DNA of 64,000 nucleotides from Microbacterium capsulatum (GTDB lineage Bacteria; Actinomycetota; Actinomycetes; Actinomycetales; Microbacteriaceae): the NCBI RefSeq assembly GCF_030865425.1, contig NZ_JAVFCB010000002.1, forward strand, positions 1 to 64,000, in the 5' to 3' direction. A program made the translations under genes and the position numbers. Positions 50,961 through 59,860 of the stretch are shown here, piece after piece. Every line of letters starts with the position of its first letter. The first letter of the stretch is position 1. The notes below the pieces were generated by a model. That model saw nothing but the letters and a program-made list of their open reading frames with translations. It had not been told where the DNA came from and did no database searches.

Positions 50961-51956
50961 CTATCTGCGTGGCCGGAGCCGGATGGTCGGGAGCACCGGG
51001 GCGGGCAGCGGGTCGCGCTGCCCGGGCGGGAAGGATCCGAACAGCGCGGGCTTGCCGGCGTCCTGCGGGTCGGGCTGCTCGAAGCCGAGCTCGGCCTGAT
51101 AGCGGCGGCGGAACTCGACGATCTCCTCATGGCTGCGGCCGATGAAGTTCCACCACATCACGATCTGCTCGCCCAACGGGATTCCGCCGAGCAGGATCAC
51201 CCGCGCGCCCGTCGGTCCGGCGGTGAGGTGGATCGTGTCGGATCCGGTCGGCACGTACACCAGGGAGCGGTGCTCCGCGCCGGTGCCGTTCACCTCGATC
51301 CCGCCGGTCTCGGCCAGCAGCGCGTGCTCGAAGTCGGCGCGCACGGTCAGCGTCGTGTTCGCGCCGGGCTCGAGGATCAGCTCCGCGCCGAGCAGATCCG
51401 GGGTGCGTGTGTCGACGGGGGAGACCGAGCCGAGCAGCCGTCCGATGAAGACCCGGGCGGTCAGGCCCGGTGCGGTGACGGGCTCGGGGGCGTAGTGCGC
51501 GAAGTGGTCGTCGGTGAACCGGGTGCTCTCGGGCAGGGCGTACCACAGCTGCACGCCGTGCAGGGTGGTGGTCTCGGGAGTGCTGATCTCGGAGTGCGTG
51601 ATGCCGCTTCCGGCGATCATCAGGTTCAGCTCGCCCGGCCGCACAGCGGCCGCGTTGCCGCCCGAGTCGAGGTGATCGATCTCGCCGGTGAACAGCCAGC
51701 TGACGGTGGCGAGGCCCGTGTGCGGGTGCCGCGGCACTTCCATGCCGCCGGACGTCGCGACGTCGTCGGGGCCGTAGTGGTCGAGGAAGCACCAGGCGCC
51801 GACGAGGGAGCGCTGCTTCTGCGGCAGCGTGCGGTAGACAGTCATGGCGCGCGGTCCGCCGAGCGGCACCTCGCGGGGGAGCAGCACCTCGACGCCGATG
51901 CACGGCTGTCCCGGTTCGAGGACGACGAGGTGCGGGTTGCGCTCGAGATCGCTCAT
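50961..51956 (-). CDS. Pirin family protein
   Basis: A 331-residue bicupin. The N-terminal pirin metal site is in HPHTGLATVSWLFTGEIDHLDSGGN and GELNLMIAGSGITHSE; the C-terminal cupin contains GTGAEHRSLVYV and RVILLGGIPLGE. Some pirins show quercetinase activity; the physiological role in bacteria is unclear. The start at 51956 is supported by TATGCT six bases upstream. Confidence 0.88.
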   Translation of the reverse strand: MSDLERNPHLVVLEPGQPCIGVEVLLPREVPLGGPRAMTVYRTLPQKQRSLVGAWCFLDHYGPDDVATSGGMEVPRHPHTGLATVSWLFTGEIDHLDSGGNAAAVRPGELNLMIAGSGITHSEISTPETTTLHGVQLWYALPESTRFTDDHFAHYAPEPVTAPGLTARVFIGRLLGSVSPVDTRTPDLLGAELILEPGANTTLTVRADFEHALLAETGGIEVNGTGAEHRSLVYVPTGSDTIHLTAGPTGARVILLGGIPLGEQIVMWWNFIGRSHEEIVEFRRRYQAELGFEQPDPQDAGKPALFGSFPPGQRDPLPAPVLPTIRLRPRR

Positions 51957-51962
51957 CGCCTC

Positions 51963-51968
51963 AGCATA
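51963..51968 (-). promoter_or_regulatory. Leaderless-type -10 element, TATGCT (pirin)
   Basis: Minus-strand TATGCT, six bases, ATG 51956. Removes a 17-residue upstream extension of the open frame. Confidence 0.55.
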
Positions 51969-52047
51969 CGGCCCGCACCGGCGGGGTCGGGCGGGGTCGG
52001 AGCGCACCCGGTGCCGGGCGCGTCACGGCAGGGCGGCAGGGCACGGT

Positions 52048-52449
52048 CTACCGTCCGGCCGCCCGGGACCCGCGTCGTTCCTGCGCGTCCGTCAGCTGGT
52101 GCTGCCAGTCCGCGGGCACGCGGTCCGAGGGTCCGGGAGCGCCCTGATCGAGCGGGTGCTGCTGCGGATCCGGCAGCTCGCCACCGCGGAGCGGCGCGTC
52201 CGCCGCGTAGTCCCAGAACCAGGCCTCGCCGGGTTCGAAGCTGCGCAGGTAGCGGTGCCCTGTCGCCTCGTAGTGCCGGGTCGCGTGCTGGGCGAGCGAG
52301 TCGTCGCAGCAGCCGATGTGGCCGCACTCGACGCAGCGGCGCAGATGGAACCACCAGCCGCCGGTCTGCTCGCAGTCGAGGCAGCCCGTTCCGGACGGGG
52401 CGGGGGAGCGCTCCAGAACGTCCGCGGGGACGCGCGCATCGTCGCTCAT
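52048..52449 (-). CDS. UBP-type zinc finger protein
   Basis: A 133-residue protein with a ZnF-UBP fold, as in ubiquitin-specific proteases. Putative ligands are Cys23, Cys26, Cys39, Cys42, Cys47, His55, His59 and His65 (GCLDCEQTGGWWFHLRRCVECGHIGCC). In eukaryotes the fold binds the ubiquitin C-terminus; in actinobacteria stand-alone versions are of unknown function. TAGACT lies six bases before the ATG. Confidence 0.85.
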   Translation of the reverse strand: MSDDARVPADVLERSPAPSGTGCLDCEQTGGWWFHLRRCVECGHIGCCDDSLAQHATRHYEATGHRYLRSFEPGEAWFWDYAADAPLRGGELPDPQQHPLDQGAPGPSDRVPADWQHQLTDAQERRGSRAAGR

Positions 52450-52455
52450 GGCCCG

Positions 52456-52461
52456 AGTCTA
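52456..52461 (-). promoter_or_regulatory. Leaderless-type -10 element, TAGACT (UBP zinc finger)
   Basis: Minus-strand TAGACT, six bases, ATG 52449. Confidence 0.55.
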
Positions 52462-52487
52462 GGCACCCGGGCATCAGGCGACCAGAG

Positions 52488-52634
52488 TCAGTGGTGCAGG
52501 GCTCCGCGGGTGAGCACGACGGCGGCGATGATGATCGCGACCGCGAGCGCCGTGATCAGCCAGCCCTGCCACGTGTTCGGGCTCCAGCCCCAGCCGGTCC
52601 GCTTCGGGCGGAACCACGGGTTCTTCCTGCTCAT
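52488..52634 (-). CDS. 48-residue membrane protein
   Basis: A short frame, below common size cut-offs. A basic aromatic N-terminus (MSRKNPWFRPKRTGWGW) is followed by one hydrophobic helix, WLITALAVAIIIAAVVL, and a short tail TRGALHH. Positive residues before the helix predict an N-in orientation. It starts 21 bases after the AhpD-like stop, so it is probably co-transcribed. The pattern looks like a conserved actinobacterial small membrane protein, but I cannot name it. Confidence 0.65.
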   Translation of the reverse strand: MSRKNPWFRPKRTGWGWSPNTWQGWLITALAVAIIIAAVVLTRGALHH

Positions 52635-52655
52635 CGGCGTGCTTCGGGCGTCGGA

Positions 52656-53129
52656 TCAGCGGACCAGCGTGCCGTCCGCGTTGCGCGGGCGGACCGGGTG
52701 CTGGCTGAGGATCGAGATCCGGTTGAACGTGTTGATCGTCAGCGCCACCCACTCGGCGGCGGCGAACGCGTCGTCGCCGAGCTCTCCCCGCGCCCCCGCC
52801 AGGTCCCCCTCGGACTCCTCGGTCAGCGGCAGCCGGGTGGTGGCCTCGGCGATCGCGAGGACCGCCCGCTCCCGCTCCGAGAACAGCGACGATTCCCGCC
52901 AGGCCGGCAGCAGATCCAGCTTCTGCTGCGGGATCCCCGCATCGCGCGCCTCCCGCGAGTGCAGGTCGAGGCAGAACGCGCAGCCGTTGATCTGCGAGGC
53001 GCGGACCTTGATGTACTCGGTCTCGGCGATGCTGAGCCCGTGCAGCGCCGCCGCCTCCTTGACCGCCTCGGAATAGGCGGATGCGGCCTTCCAGGCCTCG
53101 GGGACGGCCTTGTCCAGGTACGGGCGCAT
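52656..53129 (-). CDS. Carboxymuconolactone decarboxylase/AhpD-like protein
   Basis: A 157-residue all-helical protein with the redox motif Cys50-x-x-Cys53...His57 in [11 protein letters not shown]. The family includes AhpD-type alkylhydroperoxidases that reduce peroxides through the CxxC pair. AAGGAT precedes ATG 53129. Confidence 0.9.
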   Translation of the reverse strand: MRPYLDKAVPEAWKAASAYSEAVKEAAALHGLSIAETEYIKVRASQINGCAFCLDLHSREARDAGIPQQKLDLLPAWRESSLFSERERAVLAIAEATTRLPLTEESEGDLAGARGELGDDAFAAAEWVALTINTFNRISILSQHPVRPRNADGTLVR

Positions 53130-53181
53130 GCGGATCCTTCCGGTCGATGCTCTCGAGGCTACCGGTCCCCGCGGATCCCTC

Positions 53182-54492
53182 TCACTCGTAGCGCAGCGAC
53201 TCGACCGGGTCCTGACGCGCCGCGCGCGCGGCGGGCAGGGTCCCGGCGAGGAACGCGATCACCATCACGAGCAGGATCACGAAGACGATCGAGCGCGCAT
53301 CGAACGCGACCAGCTGCAGTCCGGACAGGTCCGACAGCAGGCTGCGGCCGAGGATCCGGCTCACCACGCTGCCCACGAGCATCCCGCCGAGCACGCCCAG
53401 CGCGCTGCCGAGGAACCCGATGAACGTCGCCTCGAGGCTGAACAGGCCGAACACCTTCCCCGAGCTCATCCCCATCGCCTTCATCAGGCCGATCTCGCGG
53501 GTGCGCTCCTGCACGGACATGAAGAGGGTGTTGATGATGCCGAAGCTCGCCGCGAGCAGCGCGATGATCGCGAACGCGTTCAGCACGAGCACGATCCCGT
53601 CGATCACGGCCTTGAACGTGCCGAGCTGCTGCTGCAGCGTGGTCGACGTGAAGCCGGCCGTGGTCAGCCGGTCCTGCAGCGCCTTCACCTGCGTGGCGGA
53701 GGCGCCGGACGAGAACCAGACGCGCGCCTGCAGATAGCGGTTCTGCTGGTCGGCCTGCACGCCGGTCTGCTGCGCCGTGTAGAGGGCGTTCGTCAGGGCG
53801 TCGTTCGGGAGCAGGCTCGAGGCGCCTCCGGTCAGGCTGAACGTCGTCTCGGAGACGCCGCTGACCGTCGCGTCGACGGTGTGCTGCTTGCGCGTCGCAT
53901 CGGTGACGGCCAGGGTCACGGTCTTGCCGACCGCGTCCTTCGCGCTGGAGAACCCGAGCGGTGTGACGAACGTGCTGGGCAGGGCGAGCTGCAGGTCGCT
54001 GCCGGCGTCGTCCGGCTTCGCGCCCGCGTCGAGCTTCACGGTCTGCCCGGAGACGAGGCTGCCGGCCGCGCTGATGACGTACTTCGTGCCTCCGCCGGAC
54101 TGGATGTAGTCGATCGACACGGAGCGCACCGGCTTGACCGTCGTCACGCCGCTGACCTTGGCGAGCGCGTCCAGATCGGCCGACGTGAGCACGGACACGG
54201 TGTTCTCGCCGGTGCGGCCGCCGCCCGTGGTCGCCGTGCTCGGGTCGTACACCCGCGGGGCGGTGCTGCCGGGGGCGGCGCTCGCGTCGGCCTTCTTCGT
54301 GACGGTGAGCACGTCGCTCGCGCCGAAGCCGGAGACCGTGTCATCGATGTAGCGGTTGATCCCGGTGCCCAGGCCGTTGGTGATGGTGAGCGTGAAGGCG
54401 CCGACGAAGATCGCCAGGATCGTGAGGATCGTGCGCGTCTTGGAGCGGAACGTGCTGCTCACCGCGGCGCCGATCAGGTCGAGCGGCTTCAT
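53182..54492 (-). CDS. MacB/FtsX-type ABC transporter permease
   Basis: A 436-residue permease. The N-terminal membrane helix ([19 protein letters not shown]) is followed by a large extracellular MacB-periplasmic-core-like domain (about residues 50-290), three C-terminal helices and the coupling motif [13 protein letters not shown]. It probably exports a lipid, lipoprotein, peptide or drug, or transmits force across the membrane. The ATG overlaps the ATPase stop (ATGA). Confidence 0.89.
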   Translation of the reverse strand: MKPLDLIGAAVSSTFRSKTRTILTILAIFVGAFTLTITNGLGTGINRYIDDTVSGFGASDVLTVTKKADASAAPGSTAPRVYDPSTATTGGGRTGENTVSVLTSADLDALAKVSGVTTVKPVRSVSIDYIQSGGGTKYVISAAGSLVSGQTVKLDAGAKPDDAGSDLQLALPSTFVTPLGFSSAKDAVGKTVTLAVTDATRKQHTVDATVSGVSETTFSLTGGASSLLPNDALTNALYTAQQTGVQADQQNRYLQARVWFSSGASATQVKALQDRLTTAGFTSTTLQQQLGTFKAVIDGIVLVLNAFAIIALLAASFGIINTLFMSVQERTREIGLMKAMGMSSGKVFGLFSLEATFIGFLGSALGVLGGMLVGSVVSRILGRSLLSDLSGLQLVAFDARSIVFVILLVMVIAFLAGTLPAARAARQDPVESLRYE

Positions 54493-55175
54493 GCCGCCAC
54501 CCGCTCGATCAGGCCGTCCTTGATGTGCACGCGGCGGTGGCACTTCGCGGCGAGATCCTCATCGTGCGTCACGACGACGAGCGTGATTCCGTGCTCGCGA
54601 TTCAGCGCCAGCAGGATGTCCTCGACGACCGCCCCCGTGGCCGAGTCGAGGTTGCCGGTGGGCTCGTCGGCGAAGATGATCCGCGGGTCGTTCACCAGCG
54701 CCCGCGCGATCACCGTCCGCTGCTTCTGCCCGCCGGAGAGGTTCACGGCCTTGTTCTTCGCCTTGTCGGCGAGGTCGAGCTGCTCGAGCGCGGCCATCCC
54801 GCGGCGACGGCGCTCCGCGGCCCCGACGCCGGCGATCTTCAGCGGCAGCACGACGTTCTCGAGCACCGTCTGGTTCGGGGTGAGGAAGAACTGCTGGAAC
54901 ACGAACCCGAACGTCTTGTTGCGGATCCGGTTCAGCGCGGATCCCTTGAGCGTCGCGGTGTCCTGTCCCTCGAGGGCGATCGTGCCGGCGGACGGCTCGT
55001 CCATGAGGGCCATCAGGTGCATCAGGGTGGACTTGCCGGATCCGCTCTTGCCGATCACGGCGACGCTCTCGCCGTCGGCGATGTCCAGGCTCACCCCCTT
55101 CAGCGCGTCGAAGCGCCCGCTGCCGCGGCCGTAGGTCTTGTGCACGTCGCGCACGGAAATCACGGGGGTCGTCAT
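54489..55175 (-). CDS. MacB/LolD-type ABC transporter ATPase
   Basis: A 228-residue ATPase with Walker A GKSGSGKS at residues 42-49, signature [15 protein letters not shown], Walker [13 protein letters not shown] and the H-loop VVTHDEDLA. It pairs with the permease in the overlapping downstream frame. Start ATG 55175 is chosen from homology and GGAG upstream. Confidence 0.91.
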   Translation of the reverse strand: MTTPVISVRDVHKTYGRGSGRFDALKGVSLDIADGESVAVIGKSGSGKSTLMHLMALMDEPSAGTIALEGQDTATLKGSALNRIRNKTFGFVFQQFFLTPNQTVLENVVLPLKIAGVGAAERRRRGMAALEQLDLADKAKNKAVNLSGGQKQRTVIARALVNDPRIIFADEPTGNLDSATGAVVEDILLALNREHGITLVVVTHDEDLAAKCHRRVHIKDGLIERVAA

Positions 55176-55263
55176 TCGGGCTCCAGGCTCAGGGGCGGAT
55201 CCGCCGGGTTCAGGATCCCCGATCGTGGGGGCGACCCGCATCCTCCCAGAGGAGGAGATGCGA

Positions 55264-55662
55264 TTACTGCGCACGAGGTACGGCGTCGTCGTCCGCGGGC
55301 AGCCGCTGCTCGACGAGGCCCACCGTGTTGCCCTCGCTGTCCTCGATGAACGCCTGCCACTCCGCGGTGCCGCGCGGACCGAGGTTGTCGTCGGCGTGCG
55401 TGAAGATGATGTGGGGCTCGCCGACGATTCTCACACCGCGGGCGCGCAGTCGATCGACGACCGCCTCGATCGCCTCGACCCGCAGGTATAGCAGGGCGGG
55501 GGATGCGCCGCGCTCCAGCAGCAGCCGCGTGCCGCCGAGGTCGAAGAAGACGAGCCCCGGCGGGTCGAACCGGGCGAGGGGCGCGGCGCCCAGCAGGTCG
55601 GCGTAGAAGGCGGCGGCGCGTTCGAGGTCGACGGCGCGCTGGGCGACCTGCACGAGGGACAT
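55264..55662 (-). CDS. VOC family (glyoxalase-like) protein
   Basis: A 132-residue vicinal-oxygen-chelate fold with two beta-alpha-beta-beta-beta modules (DLERAAAFYADLLGAAPLARF, FIEDSEGNTVGLVEQR). The C-terminal Glu of the metal site is present. It could be a dioxygenase, a lyase or a resistance protein; no substrate is indicated. TACGAT lies six bases before the ATG. Confidence 0.85.
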   Translation of the reverse strand: MSLVQVAQRAVDLERAAAFYADLLGAAPLARFDPPGLVFFDLGGTRLLLERGASPALLYLRVEAIEAVVDRLRARGVRIVGEPHIIFTHADDNLGPRGTAEWQAFIEDSEGNTVGLVEQRLPADDDAVPRAQ

Positions 55663-55668
55663 GGCGCG

Positions 55669-55674
55669 ATCGTA
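55669..55674 (-). promoter_or_regulatory. Leaderless-type -10 element, TACGAT (VOC)
   Basis: Minus-strand TACGAT, six bases, ATG 55662. Confidence 0.55.
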
Positions 55675-55713
55675 CCGCCGGATCGCGACCCGTGCGCCGG
55701 GGCGGATAGAATG

Positions 55714-55746
55714 TCAGATCATCCAACGATCTTGACCTGCTAGAGT
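55714..55746 (+). promoter_or_regulatory. GntR promoter with candidate operator
   Basis: AGATC-ATCCAAC-GATCT at 55716-55732 is an inverted repeat just upstream of a -10-like TAGAGT at 55741-55746. The half site TCAGATC (GATCTGA on the other strand) recurs in the promoter of the downstream transporter at 56691-56704. Autoregulation is likely. Confidence 0.5.
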
Positions 55747-55782
55747 GCTCAGCACGCGACGCGGGCGGAGAGGGGGTCGGCG

Positions 55783-56487
55783 ATGCCTCGCAAACGGGCG
55801 ATGCTGAATGTGGAGCGGGTGACCTCGCCGTCCTTGCCTGACCTGATCGCGGACAGGCTTCGACAGGCGATCATCGAGGGCCAGATCCGCGAAGGAGAGC
55901 AGCTCGTCGAGCCGGACCTGGTGGAGCGCTTCGGGGCATCCCGTCCGACGGTCCGCGAGGCACTGCAGCGACTGGTGCAGGAGGGGCTGCTGACTGCGAT
56001 CCCGCATCGGGGCGTCTTTGTGACCACGATCTCTCCCGAGGACATCGTCGACATCTACAACGCGCGCCGCACCGTCGAGTCGTCCGCCGCCGTCTCCTTG
56101 GTCAAAGATCCGGCCCCCGAGGTCATGGCGCAGCTCCGCGTGGAGTACGCGGCGATGGTCGAGGCGTTCCGGGTCGGCGCGAAATCCGACATTACAGCGG
56201 CGGATCAGCGGTTTCATGAAGCGCTGGTCAGCGGCCTTCGGAACCGTCGGCTGCTGAAGGCCAGTCGAACCTTTCTCGTCGAGACCCGCCTCTGCCTCGC
56301 TCGTCTCGAAGGGCGCTATCCGTTCTCGCAGACCGCGGTGGACGAGCACTTGGACATCATCCGCGCGATCGAGCGCCGCGACATCATGGGCGTGATGAAG
56401 GCCGTCGATGACCATATGGACAACGCGATCGCCCTTCAGCAGAAGACGTGGGACCCCGCAGAGGACGCCGCTCGCGCGAGCGTCTGA
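55783..56487 (+). CDS. GntR/FCD family transcriptional regulator
   Basis: A 234-residue regulator. The winged helix LVEPDLVERFGASRPTVREALQRLVQEGLL is followed by an FCD domain with ligand/metal histidines in DQRFHEALVSG, DEHLDII and VDDHMDNAI. ATG 55783 follows GGAGAGG. It lies directly before the MHS transporter, and both promoters share a GATCTGA motif, so it probably represses that transporter and responds to a carboxylate substrate. Confidence 0.88.
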   Translation: MPRKRAMLNVERVTSPSLPDLIADRLRQAIIEGQIREGEQLVEPDLVERFGASRPTVREALQRLVQEGLLTAIPHRGVFVTTISPEDIVDIYNARRTVESSAAVSLVKDPAPEVMAQLRVEYAAMVEAFRVGAKSDITAADQRFHEALVSGLRNRRLLKASRTFLVETRLCLARLEGRYPFSQTAVDEHLDIIRAIERRDIMGVMKAVDDHMDNAIALQQKTWDPAEDAARASV

Positions 56488-56685
56488 TGCGGGCGTGCGG
56501 GCGCGGCTCGCTCGGGCCGCCGCGCGCGAGCTCCCCGGCGGTCGCCGGCAATGCGTACGCCCGTCTCGCCAGGTCGAGTGCAGGCGGTATCCGATCGTGC
56601 GCCGCCGAACGCTGATTCGCCTCGGGCGCGGGATGCCGTCGGCGTCTTCGGAGTGGTGGTCTTGATCGAAATATCGGTAAAAACA

Positions 56686-56714
56686 TTTACGATCTGACGA
56701 TCTGCCCCTAGGCT
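56686..56714 (+). promoter_or_regulatory. Promoter and operator of MHS transporter
   Basis: TTTACG at 56686-56691 and TAGGCT at 56709-56714 are 17 bases apart. The direct repeat GATCTGAC-GATCTG at 56691-56704 fills the spacer, where a bound repressor would occlude polymerase. The remaining part of the 290-base gap (56488-56777) has no gene. Confidence 0.6.
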
Positions 56715-56777
56715 CGGTGCTCGGAACGGCGAGTCATCGCCCGCCTCCGACCACGCCAGTCAAAGGAGACACACGCC

Positions 56778-58100
56778 ATGGTTCAGCAGACAGCACCGGC
56801 TCCCGACCGGGCCCGAACGCGAGTGGCCGTCCGCGCCGCGATCGCGGGCGGCATCGGCACGGTCATCGAGTACTACGACTTCACCGTCTATGCGTACCTG
56901 TCGATCGTCATCGGGCCGCTGTTCTTCCCCTCGGGCAACCCTGCCGTCTCCACGCTGTCCGCTCTCGGAGTGTTCGCCGGGGCGTACGTCGTGCGTCCCT
57001 TCGGCGGCATCTTCTTCGGTCGAGTGGGTGACCGCCGAGGCCGTCGTGCGGCGCTCGTCGCCACCGTGGTGATGACGGGCACCTGCAGCGTCCTCATGGG
57101 CCTCCTGCCGACCTACGCGACCATCGGCGTCCTGGCACCGGTCCTCCTGGTGATCGTGCGCGCGCTGCAGGGATTCGCGGCCGGTGGCGAGGTCGGCGGT
57201 GCGATGACCTACATCATCGAGTCCGCGCCCGCGCATCGCCGCGCGTTCTTCGGCGCCTTCACCCCGATCGGCACGAACCTCGGCTTCGTGCTGTCTTCCT
57301 CGATCGTGGGCGCGATGACGCTGTTCCTCAGCCCTGCCCAGATGTCGGCATGGGGCTGGCGGATCCCGTTCCTGATCTGCCTGCCGCTCACCGTCGTCGT
57401 GCTCGTCATCCGGCTCAAGATCCAGGACACCGAGGAATTCCTGAAGATCGCCGACGAGAAGAAGGTGAGCAAGGCGCCGTTCCTCCAGATGCTCCGGACC
57501 AGCTGGCGCTCGATCCTCGTCGTGCTCGGCATCGGCATCACGACGAACGGCGTCGCCTATCTCGGATCGACGTACATGAGCATCTACCTGCAGCAGATCG
57601 TCGGCCTGCCCGCGAGCATCGTGTACTGGATGACGGCGGGGTCGATCCTCGCGCTCTGCATCGCCATGCCGTTCGTCGGGCTCGCGGCCGACCGGTTCGG
57701 CCGGCGCCGCGTCTTCGTGTTCGGCGCCGTGGCGCTGATCATCATCACCTACCCCATGCTCGGCATCATCGGGACGGCGTCCGTCGGCGTGATCATGGCC
57801 CTGTTCGTGCTGTACATGCTGCTCAGCGCCACGCTGCAGGTGCCCGTCTTCACCACGATCCCGGAGCTGTTCCCCGGCCCCGTGCGCTACACCGGCGTCT
57901 CGTTCGGGTTCAACGTGGCGACCGTCGTCGCCGGCGCCACCTCGCCCCTTGTCGCGACCGCTCTCGTGGCCGGCACGGGCAATCACCAGTCGCCGGCGTT
58001 CTGGGTGATCGGCGTCTGCATCATCGGCCTCGTCACCGTCTTCACGATGCGCTGGCCGGACCCGAAGCGGGTGCTGACGACCACGATCCAGGTCCCCTGA
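56778..58100 (+). CDS. MFS transporter, metabolite:H+ symporter family
   Basis: A 440-residue transporter of twelve helices. The TM1 segment GIGTVIEYYDFTVYAYLS and the loop VGDRRGRRAALV are signatures of the MHS branch (citrate, alpha-ketoglutarate, proline/betaine, shikimate carriers). AAAGGAG precedes ATG 56778. Probably imports an organic acid under control of the upstream GntR protein. Confidence 0.89.
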   Translation: MVQQTAPAPDRARTRVAVRAAIAGGIGTVIEYYDFTVYAYLSIVIGPLFFPSGNPAVSTLSALGVFAGAYVVRPFGGIFFGRVGDRRGRRAALVATVVMTGTCSVLMGLLPTYATIGVLAPVLLVIVRALQGFAAGGEVGGAMTYIIESAPAHRRAFFGAFTPIGTNLGFVLSSSIVGAMTLFLSPAQMSAWGWRIPFLICLPLTVVVLVIRLKIQDTEEFLKIADEKKVSKAPFLQMLRTSWRSILVVLGIGITTNGVAYLGSTYMSIYLQQIVGLPASIVYWMTAGSILALCIAMPFVGLAADRFGRRRVFVFGAVALIIITYPMLGIIGTASVGVIMALFVLYMLLSATLQVPVFTTIPELFPGPVRYTGVSFGFNVATVVAGATSPLVATALVAGTGNHQSPAFWVIGVCIIGLVTVFTMRWPDPKRVLTTTIQVP

Positions 58101-58106
58101 CGCAGA

Positions 58107-58164
58107 GCCCGCCCAGAGCCGCACGACTCGGGGCCGCGGCCGGACATGCGGACACTGGGCGGGC
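58107..58164 (+). terminator. Long hairpin after MHS transporter
   Basis: GCCCGCCCAG at 58107-58116 pairs with CTGGGCGGGC at 58155-58164 over a 38-base loop that itself contains GC-rich complementarity. No T-run. It is the likely 3' end of the transporter mRNA. Confidence 0.45.
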
Positions 58165-58294
58165 GTGAGCGCAGAAGGAGACGACCGGGAACGGCGTCGT
58201 CCTGAGAATGCAGTGGGTGCATCGGTAGAATCGCAGCGCATCGTCGCAGGCCGTCAGCGGGCCGGGGTGAGCGACCGTGCGTTACGGAGAGTTC

Positions 58295-58861
58295 ATGACC
58301 ACTGCGATCGCCGCCGTCCTCAGCCGCGGCCTGGAATCCTTCAACGGATTGCCGGACGACGAGTTCATCGATCTGCTCACCACGTCCTGCCATCTTCCGG
58401 TGCGGGCGTGGGCCGTCGCGGTCGATGGGCGGCGCCCCTTCGCGGACGTCGGCAGCCTCCTGGAAACCGCGGGTGCATCCGTGGATCTCCTCACCGACGA
58501 CGATGTCGATGCTGCCCACCACGGATTGCGCCGTATCGGCTCGAAGCTGGAGGGTGACTCGCTCGAGGATCGCTGGTCCCGTCAGGAATCCGGGCTCGTC
58601 AGACGCGACGAGGAGACCTGGCGCCTGCTCGAGCCCGCGCACGAGGGGTACGAGGCGAAGCACGGCCGGACGTTCCTGATCAGCGCGACCGGCCTGTCGA
58701 CCGAGCAGATCCTCGATGCGCTCCGATCCCGCACGGCGCTGACGCGCGAGGAGGAGAACCGGGCGGCGAAGGACGAACTGCGCAAGCTCGTCGAGGTCCG
58801 CCTCCGCAAGCTCCTCACCGCGCTCGGGGAGGCCGTCACGGACGGATCCGCCGCATCCTGA
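58295..58861 (+). CDS. uraD: OHCU decarboxylase-like protein (UraD)
   Basis: A 188-residue helical protein matching 2-oxo-4-hydroxy-4-carboxy-5-ureidoimidazoline decarboxylase of uric-acid breakdown: FNGLPDDEFIDLLTTSCHLPVRAW, RPFADVGSLL, then the LEPAHEGYEAKHGRTFLI block and RSRTALTREEENRAAKDELRKLVEVRLRKLL. No urate oxidase, HIU hydrolase or allantoinase gene is nearby, so it is an orphan here. ATG 58295 with GGAGAG is preferred over GTG 58277. Confidence 0.7.
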   Translation: MTTAIAAVLSRGLESFNGLPDDEFIDLLTTSCHLPVRAWAVAVDGRRPFADVGSLLETAGASVDLLTDDDVDAAHHGLRRIGSKLEGDSLEDRWSRQESGLVRRDEETWRLLEPAHEGYEAKHGRTFLISATGLSTEQILDALRSRTALTREEENRAAKDELRKLVEVRLRKLLTALGEAVTDGSAAS

Positions 58862-58937
58862 TCGGAACGGGGGAGTGTCGCGCCTGCGTCAGCGCGACCC
58901 TGTGACGATCGCGCGCGGGACCCGTCCGGTCAGGACA

Positions 58938-58943
58938 TAGGAT
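58938..58943 (+). promoter_or_regulatory. Leaderless-type -10 element, TAGGAT (thioesterase)
   Basis: TAGGAT, six bases, ATG 58950. Supports that start codon. Confidence 0.55.
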
Positions 58944-58949
58944 CCGATC

Positions 58950-59729
58950 ATGCCCGCCTACTTCGAGCGCCTCGACGCGTCCTCCTTCCGTCCGACCTCG
59001 GCCGTGGAGGGCGCGTGGAGCGTCGAGGAGCAGCACATCGCCCCTTCTCTCGGGCTGATCGCGCACGTCATCGAGCGGGACCACGACGCGCGCCGCGGCG
59101 GCGAGCTGCAGCTCGGACGGATCTCCTACGACATCCTCGGCACGATCCCGATCGAGTGCGTCGACCTGGACGTGCGAGTGCTGCGACCCGGGCGCACGAT
59201 CGAGCTCGTCGAGGCGGTGCTCAGCCACGACGGCCGGGCGGCCGTGATCGCCCGCGCCTGGCTGATGCAGTCCGCCGACACGGCGGCGCTCGCGGGCAGC
59301 GCCCTGCCCGCCATGCCGGACCGGCACGAGCTCGCGCCGTGGTCCGCCGGGGAGATCTGGCAGGGACAGCACGTCCGCACGGTGGACATGCGCCGCCGGC
59401 AGACCGAGCCCGGCCGGGCCTGGGCCTGGCTGCGCCCGCAGCTGCCGCTGCTCGAGGGCGAGGACGTCAGCCCGACCGCGCGGCTGCTCGGCCTGGTCGA
59501 CATCGCCAACGGGATCACGCCGCGCATGGCCCCCGCCGAGGTGGCGTTCCCGAACGTCGACCTCACCTGTCACCTCGTCGCGCAGCCCGAGGGGGAGTGG
59601 ATCGGCTTCGACACGACGGTCACGGTGGGCCCCGCGGGCCTCGGGCTCACCGACACCGTGCTGCACGACCACCGCGGTCCGATCGGCACGGTGCAGCAGA
59701 TCCTCACGGTCCGGCCGATGCGCGGCTGA
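58950..59729 (+). CDS. Thioesterase superfamily protein (double hotdog)
   Basis: A 259-residue protein made of two hotdog-like halves (SVEEQHIAPSLGLIAHVIERD ... and VDIANGITPRMAPAEVAFPNVDLTCHLV), as in TesB-like acyl-CoA thioesterases of actinobacteria. It would hydrolyse acyl-CoA esters in the cytosol; chain length unknown. Confidence 0.8.
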   Translation: MPAYFERLDASSFRPTSAVEGAWSVEEQHIAPSLGLIAHVIERDHDARRGGELQLGRISYDILGTIPIECVDLDVRVLRPGRTIELVEAVLSHDGRAAVIARAWLMQSADTAALAGSALPAMPDRHELAPWSAGEIWQGQHVRTVDMRRRQTEPGRAWAWLRPQLPLLEGEDVSPTARLLGLVDIANGITPRMAPAEVAFPNVDLTCHLVAQPEGEWIGFDTTVTVGPAGLGLTDTVLHDHRGPIGTVQQILTVRPMRG

Positions 59730-59787
59730 GCGTCCGACGCCGCGGAGTCGCCGATCGGCGGCTGCTCGCCCGCAGCCGGGAGGCGGA

Positions 59788-59820
59788 TGCCGGGTCCGAC
59801 GTCGTGCGTCGGACCCGGCA
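59788..59820. terminator. Bidirectional terminator between convergent genes
   Basis: A perfect 13-bp stem (TGCCGGGTCCGAC at 59788-59800, complement at 59808-59820) with a 7-base loop lies in the 131-base gap between the convergent thioesterase and phosphoesterase genes. Confidence 0.75.
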
Positions 59821-59860
59821 CCGTATCCGTCACCGGCCTCGTGCCGGCGACGGGGCACAG

